Origin: Fragilaria crotonensis
Taxonomy: Eukaryota > Bacillariophyta > Fragilariophyceae > Fragilariales > Fragilariaceae
NCBI GenBank assembly: GCA_022925895.1
Contig: JAKSYS010000007.1
Coordinates: 62,001-126,000, forward strand
Reading direction: 5' to 3'
Length of the DNA: 64,000 bases
Part shown: one piece after another, positions 57,582 to 64,000 of the stretch
Layout: each line of letters starts with the position of its first letter
Numbering within the stretch: the first letter of the stretch is position 1
The notes under the pieces: model-generated
Databases searched by the model: none
Told to the model about the DNA's origin: nothing
Seen by the model: the letters and a program-made list of their open reading frames with translations, nothing else
Position numbers and translations under genes: made by a program

Positions 57582-60500
57582 CTAAACAGTGCTGAGCGGA
57601 CGAAGCATAAGGGCGTTGATTTGCAAGTTATAAAGCCGAATTTAGACCAAACAACAACCAGAAAAGAAGACAAAGGAAAAGATTATGATTCGAGAAGACG
57701 AAATGCCGGTACGGCCTCCGCCTTCCACTTGAACTTGCCAGGACATCATTTGGATGGCAAGGATGGAATACCGTACATTACCAAGTTTGCGCAGGAAAAG
57801 GCGCGTATGATTCTCCGACTGGCACATTCGATTCAGTTGACGGAAACACTTTACATAAATGAACATACTTCTTCAGATGATGATGAAGAGGTTGATATGG
57901 ATGATGATGAAGTCAATGGAGGAGGACCCCATGCAATAACGGAGGAACATACTCTGGTGAGTGTAGACGTTGTTGTGTTCGCAGGTCTTTTCAATCGATT
58001 TGCACTTTTCTAACACTCTCGCACCAAGAATTCCATCACGCAAAAGTGTACACGGTTGCAGTCACAACTCTCTACCCTAGAGAGCCTCAAACATTGTGGG
58101 ATCACCCAGCGTGAGCTATGTCTTTTAATTCTGCATATTCTTCGCATAGTTTCGGCCACCGTTACCTTTCAGTATGATGAAAACAATCAAAAGAACAAGG
58201 CTGTATTGCATTATGAGAATGTAGGATATATCTGGAATGGCACTGACGAACAATATGAGAATGTGAACCTGCCTGAGCAATTGGAGGATGAGTTGCGTTA
58301 CAGCTTCGCCTTACCATCACCAGCCAGAGAAGCCTTGCTGTCGGTTCTCGTTTCGGTCATGTCGAAAAAGAGTCTCCTGCGAGGTGTCTCAAACAACGCA
58401 TTGTATCCCGATCCTGACGACAAGAAGCGATTCATGCTTATTCTTCGTTGGCAACCGTTGTTGCGCATGTTGTTGCGCACCTGTCCTTATCTCGATGAAC
58501 ACAAGTGGGCCAGCCCACCCAAGGATTCCAATTCCCGTCAAAATACGATTCAGAAACGAACTGTGCATGTTATTCGCCATTCTCGCAAATTCTTCGATCA
58601 AGGTTTTCGACCCTACGGTCCACCAGGGCGACTCGATGAGACTGCTCGTGATATTTGGGACATGGTCAAAGATGACATCAATACAGTCAACACACGCATG
58701 CCTTCTATCGATCCCTGGTCATGATGTACCTATTTCAACCCTCAAAATGTTCTCCAGCGTTTTATCTCGAACTCATGCCGCAATGGTTTGACTTTTGGAC
58801 CAGTTTAGACCGGTGCCCAGAAATTGATTTTTGTGGCTTGTATTTTTCTGTCGAGCTCGCAAGTACCTATCGCCGAACTCTTACGATTGGGGGCCTATTC
58901 GAAGGAGGCTCTTGACTCACAGTCAATACTGGTACGTGCTTGATGATGACTACAGTGCGACTCCACCTAGCACGTTGCTAACTCGACACATGCGTGGTAC
59001 CACCTTAGGTTGCAAATACCCATCGGCGGAGCCTCCATGGATTCCACCTTTCCCCGTGCTGCGAATCCCCGAAGCCGTAGCTGTCCCGCACGCTTGAAAG
59101 CATTCGTGGGAACTGCGTCGTCGTACGAAGAAGGAATTGATTTTGTGGCCAAGGTCGCAAAACTTCTGGTCATGAATCTTGGTGTCGACTCGCCAGGGAC
59201 AGACAAATCCGGTATTTCTGAGGAACTGCCGATATCTTGCGGATGCTTCACTTTGTGACTCCGTACTTCAACCCGTCAAACATTGGAACGTGGACGTTTA
59301 CTCTCAGAGCGTTTTACACTACTTCAGTTATGAAGTGTGCCGTCAGGTTGGCATTTCAGCTAGTTTGGAAACGTTGAAGGAGTCGCAGCCCACAGTTGCT
59401 GATGTCCTGATGAAAACGAGCTGTATCTGGCGGACATAGCCATTCCTCCGAAGGAATTGGTAGTATTGCTTGACGCCCTCCTCCCCCTTTGTCAACAGGC
59501 CTTATACAGTAAGAATGGCCATGTTGGGCGTGCTGGTGAGGCAGCTCTGGTGTATCTTTCCCAGATTGACCCTATTCATGTCACCCCTCCCTTTCTTGAT
59601 TTTGCCACTCGTGCTCTGGACATTTCCGCCGTTAACCTGGCACACCAAGCGCCTGCAGCCCTATCTGCCCTCACGAGACTGGTCCAACCCTCGTTGCGTC
59701 GACAGCCTTCGATTCTGCTCAGCAGACTTCCAGAATTGCTTCGGCTAAGTTTGGCTGGTGTGGATAGCAATGACCAGAACAAGACGATTCGAACGCTTAT
59801 TCTCTACCGCAACTTGACTTCGTGGATACCTGTTGGATCCATCGGACGTCATTCGGACGTAGTGATGGGAGATAACTCCGATTTGAATGGAATGGTTCAT
59901 CTGGGACACGATCTTATGGGGTTTAGCTAGAGTTTCCGAGTCGGAAGAATACCTAGCGGCAATGAAAGCGCTGCCAGCCACGTCAATTCTCTCGCAGCCA
60001 AGCCTCCTAGCGGATGGCGAAGGAGTCACCGAACTTCTCTACGAGGAAGCCGATTCGGCCATGGCGGATTGGGTTCTTGGATTTCTTGATCGCATATACG
60101 ATTTGCTCCGAGCTGCTGGCGAGCGCGAAAAATCTGGAAAGAATGCTTCTGGTGTTGCCTCACGTCATTCGTCTTCCGACGTCCAGCAAGCTCGAAACGT
60201 CTCGCGAATCATCAAAGAGTGCCTCTCTCAAGTCTTTTGTTCCATGGATGAAATGATTTACAAGCAGGCTGTCAGATCCGTTGCGCAGTTTCTATCAGAG
60301 GAGACCCTTACTGCTGCCGCAAAGGATGCCGCTGCTCTTTGTCAGGCTGTCTGCGCTGCTCGATCGGGGAATGCCGGCATTGTGGCGGAAGGGCTCGATG
60401 CCCTAGTCCCTGTTCTTACCGAGGATTTAGAGCGCCAATCAAATAAGACGCTAGTTTACCGCATCCGGTGCCTCTCGGGGGCGGTTCGGAATGCCGGTAA

Positions 60501-63500
60501 AGCTGTGTATGGTTATCGGGATCCGATCACGAAAGCCATCACCGTCGCGCTGTCCAGCAAGGACAAGCAAGTACTCAAGATGGGATGTAAGCTGCTGCGT
60601 CATACCCTTGCATCTCAGAGTGATTCATATCCAATCAGCACGTCGTTTGCGCCTCGTCCGATATCCCTATCTGGCGTCGGTCCCGGCCTTGGTAGGAGCG
60701 CTGAATTGTCCGGCGATGGTGTCGAGTGGCACATTCCTGATGGCGAACAGGTCCAATTCGTTTTCTCGTTATTGTGGGCTCACGTCATGCAACCGATTGC
60801 GGACTTGAAAAGGACGAGTTCCGACGATGAGGCCATGACTGACTCAATCGGCACTGCTTCGTCAAGTCCATTTGATGGTTCGAAACTCAGACGTTGCCTG
60901 CGGGTCATCAGGTATGCTCTCCGCGGTGGATCGGCCATGCTTTTGGACCTCCATGATGACACTTCCGAGGACCATATTCACAGCTTGATTCCTCATGAAG
61001 AAGCCGTTCAGAAGCTGATCATGTCTGGATCACCCGAAAGCCGTGAAGGCCTTTTCAAGATGCGCAAACAGATCTGTGCCTTCGTCGTGATGATGTCCTC
61101 TATCATTGCGTCCGAGACCGTTGACTCGGAGACGGAACTGAATGGAACGCCAGGGCCTGCGGTTCAACAGAACTACCTTGCGCGGCCTAGTACAGACACC
61201 AAGATCTGCAAGGAAGTATCAGAGATCGCCATGTTACTTTTGACGAGGCGCGGAGCTCAGTTCCGTTGTCAAGAAGGAAAGACCATTTGGAAAGCGCAAA
61301 AGCAATTAGTTTGCGACTTCGCTCTTTCCTCGCAGAAAGACCACATGGCTGCGATTTTGCAGCGAGCCGGCTCTTTTGTCGATTCTCAGTTCGTTGCATT
61401 CAAAGATGGCGAAGATGGAGGCAAGGCCACCCCGCGAAGACTTTTAGTGACCCGAGTCCAGCTTTTCTACGAAGCCATTCAACGAAACTCGAGCTTCGAG
61501 ACTCCCCGTAGACTCCGGCGCCTGCAACAGGACAACGGCACCGCATCGAAAAAGCTCTTTTCATCGAACACTAGCATGGAGGCTGAGTTCAACGAGATAG
61601 AGAAGATTTTCGATACTTTGCGAGCCAGGGCGCTCGATGGGTACGAGGGTATGTTGGATGGCCTCTTTGCCCTCTCATGTCACTCGAACACGCAGGTCAG
61701 AGCTGCCGGCATTGGAGTCGTTGACTACGCAGTGACGCGTTTTGGCTGGTTGGTCCGATCCAGAGTGCCTCGTCTACTTTCAGCTCTGACGTTGAAAGAT
61801 GGTGACCAGAAAGGTGTTTACGGCATACCTTCATGTTCGCAGCTTAGCAATCAGCTAGATAATCAAGGGAAACGGCGCCGCATGGCTGAAGTCATGAAGG
61901 GCGTCTGTTCTTTGCTTGGGGTTGGGCGGACCGTCAAGGAACTCATGGGCAGCGAGAAGAGTCGTCTCAGTTTCGTACAAACAATGTGCGAAACGGACTC
62001 TGTCATTGCCAAATTTCCAACAGAAGAAATGCAGAAGATGGTCCACTACTATCAGAGTGTGTTCAATCCTTTCAGATCGAAGTACTATTCACTGCATCGA
62101 ACGAACGAAAAAGAAAGAGTCATCCATGGGCAGATCCTCTCATACCTGATCAATGTCTTACGTAACGATGTCCCTCCAAGCAATGGGAGCGACAAGGAAG
62201 ATGCAGCCGCAGCTCCACATTGGCGACGACGCCTCTTGGTTGCTTGGTTCCTGACGTGCTTCACCGATTATGAGGACTTACGAGCGAATCACAATGGACT
62301 TTGTTCGCAGTTGTGGAAGCTCTGCTTTCAACTTCTCGAGCACGAAGTTGGGCAACCTCTCCAGCGAATGGCCCTCGGATTATTCGGGCGTCTTTTATCG
62401 CTTGCACTTCATGACCTACCAGATGAATTTTGTGCTTCGTTAAAGACAACCTTAAGCGCGAAGATTTCTGCAAGGTCATGACGAACGCACTAGTGCGACC
62501 ATCGTGAAGACGCGAGCGTGGGAGGTGGCCACGACGCTCAATGGTCTGCTGGCGTGGAAGACTTGATTCGAGACGCCGGCAGAAATGTTGCTCCAAAGTC
62601 TCTTTTCCTTTCACGAGAAGCGGCCAGAGTTCTGGGGTCTTCAAAAGTACACATGCACAACTGGTGGAACTCATGGTTTTGAAAGCAGGAGCTGAAGGAG
62701 CTCGCGACACTTCATCATTCCTTCTCGCCGAAGCCAGGGTACTTGCAGCGGCACCGCCCAACGAAGACCAACGCAACCAGCAAGTGACATCCGCTGAGAT
62801 TTTCGCCGGGGTCTCTCGCGGTTTGTTATCGCTGTTTGAGGACGATGTCACATCGCTTTATAAAACGATCCTCTTGCCTTTCTTGGAGGAGGTGATTCCA
62901 AAGATTCCAATATCTATTGCGGGCGCCTTCTTTGACGCGTTCCGTTTTGGAATTCAGTTCTGCGACTCGACACGATTTCTACCACTCACATCTTGGGTGG
63001 TCGAGAACGTGGAGTCATCGTTGTGGCAAAGTACCAGCGAAGAGAAGGATGAAAGCATGGTCGGCAGTGGTGAGACTACAGGCCCAGCAACGGTTGGATC
63101 CGAGGGTTTCACCCTCCAGTCGAAGTATCTCTACCTTGCAAGTGCACTTCTTGTCGAATTAGATGCCTACATCGGAGGTCGGGCTACGTACCCTTGGTAC
63201 ACCAACAAGCTTACCCGGGGTCAGGCGAATACCAAGCCATGCAGCGCGATGTCGCCTTCGTGGATGGCGGAACAAGAGAAGCTTCTGAATCGGTTGCTGT
63301 CATCTGTAGGACATCCATATGAGAATTGCAGAGATCACATTGCTGGTTGCCTCTTTCGCATCTATAATTGTGAGAAACGGCGTCTGCCGCTCGACAGCTC
63401 AGCGTCACAAGAATCAAAAGTCGCTAAAATGATTGTTGACAGACTGGCGAAGTCTGGCGATGCATCTGGTGTGTCTTCGAAGGAACGGTACAATGCTCTG

Positions 63501-64000
63501 ATAACAGCACGGAAGTTCATTTCTTATTGCATCTTCCTCGGAGATGTGAAGCGAGACTTCTGTGACATCATTCTGCCATTGCTTCCTATGACGTTTGAAA
63601 CGTTGCAGACAACGGTAGATAGTCAGGGTGAGGGCCAAGAAGACGTGGATCCTGCAATCCGCGCTCTTGAAGCCGAGGTTTTCAAGGGGTACCGTTATAC
63701 CGTCGCCGAAATCAGTGTATCATGCGTCCTATCTCATGGGCGTAGCGACGACCTGATTCAAGTTCTCAACGTCGTCAAGGCAGCATCGAACCACCAGTTC
63801 TGGCAAGTTCGTCAAGGGGCTGCTCACTTTTTGCGTTGTTTCGAAGGCTGCCACAAGTTTCTCTTCAGTGACGAGCAATCAAGTACTGCTAGAAGTATCA
63901 TTGCATCCCTTCTGGCCGACGAGCGGCGCGAGGTGTCGTCTGCAGCAATGTCCGCGCTGACTGGAATCCTGGCCGCCACGCCCGATGATACTGTGGCGAC
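57582..64000 (+). CDS. PSME4: Proteasome activator PA200/BLM10 (PSME4), partial
   Basis: A HEAT-repeat protein that caps the 20S proteasome. Homology is seen in ELMPQWFDFWTSLDRCPE, VNLAHQAPAALSALTRL and, in the C-terminal half, HPYENCRDHIAGCLFRI and ADERREVSSAAMSALTG. The gene runs off the window. Splices inferred: 57956/58062 (105-nt intron, phase 0) and 58931/59009 (77 nt, completing a Trp codon). No in-frame ATG exists near 57621, so a 5' exon is missing. The reading frame shifts near 58700, 58822, 59235, 59318, 59410, 59925, 62445, 62500 and 62600-62640, yet 59930-62440 is one clean frame. Most changes are single bases with no stop substitutions, suggesting sequence error, but a decaying paralogue is possible. 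Confidence 0.8.

Overview
The window looks like nuclear DNA of a diatom, probably a raphid pennate such as Seminavis; the species is an inference. The grounds are a DUF6824-type regulator family with several members, plastid presequences with a Phe at the predicted cleavage site, a membrane protein with a cytoplasmic tail and plant-like leucine-rich repeats, short GT-AG introns of 67 to 201 nt, and Ty1/copia elements of the diatom type. Coding density is moderate, with two gene-rich ends and a repeat-rich middle.

Layout. 1.2-5.2 kb: a tyrosine-recombinase (Crypton-like) DNA transposon with a full catalytic residue set, flanked by near-identical palindromes that look like FRT/loxP-type recombination sites. 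5.4-9.99 kb: a leucine-rich-repeat membrane protein and a convergent single-pass membrane protein. 10.3 kb: a hAT-type MITE. 11-16.2 kb: mitochondrial pyruvate dehydrogenase E1 alpha, divergent from the NatA auxiliary subunit NAA15. 16.5-19.7 kb: a small plastid-targeted protein and a large DUF6824 regulator. 22.9 kb: a plastid-targeted CRAL-TRIO-like protein. 26.3-33.0 kb: an old, broken Ty1/copia element. 33.2-38.5 kb: a gene with five nearly identical FkbM-methyltransferase units followed by an exostosin/RXYLT1-like glycosyltransferase domain. 38.5-47.7 kb: a transposon graveyard (Ty3/gypsy remnant split by a hAT MITE, a zinc-finger transposase remnant, a second copia fragment, a hAT-like remnant). 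48.5-55.8 kb: a decayed segmental duplication, each unit holding a DUF6824 gene and an oppositely oriented prolyl 4-hydroxylase remnant. 57.6-64 kb: the proteasome activator PA200/BLM10, running off the window.

The most notable items are the recombinase element with its candidate core sites (and a lone copy of its right end at 55.8 kb), the five-fold FkbM array, and the single-base frame changes in NAA15, BLM10 and the FkbM gene. Many of those lie at homopolymers and may be assembly errors. The housekeeping genes are not an operon, and no shared pathway links neighbours; only the divergent PDHA/NAA15 pair could share a promoter region.
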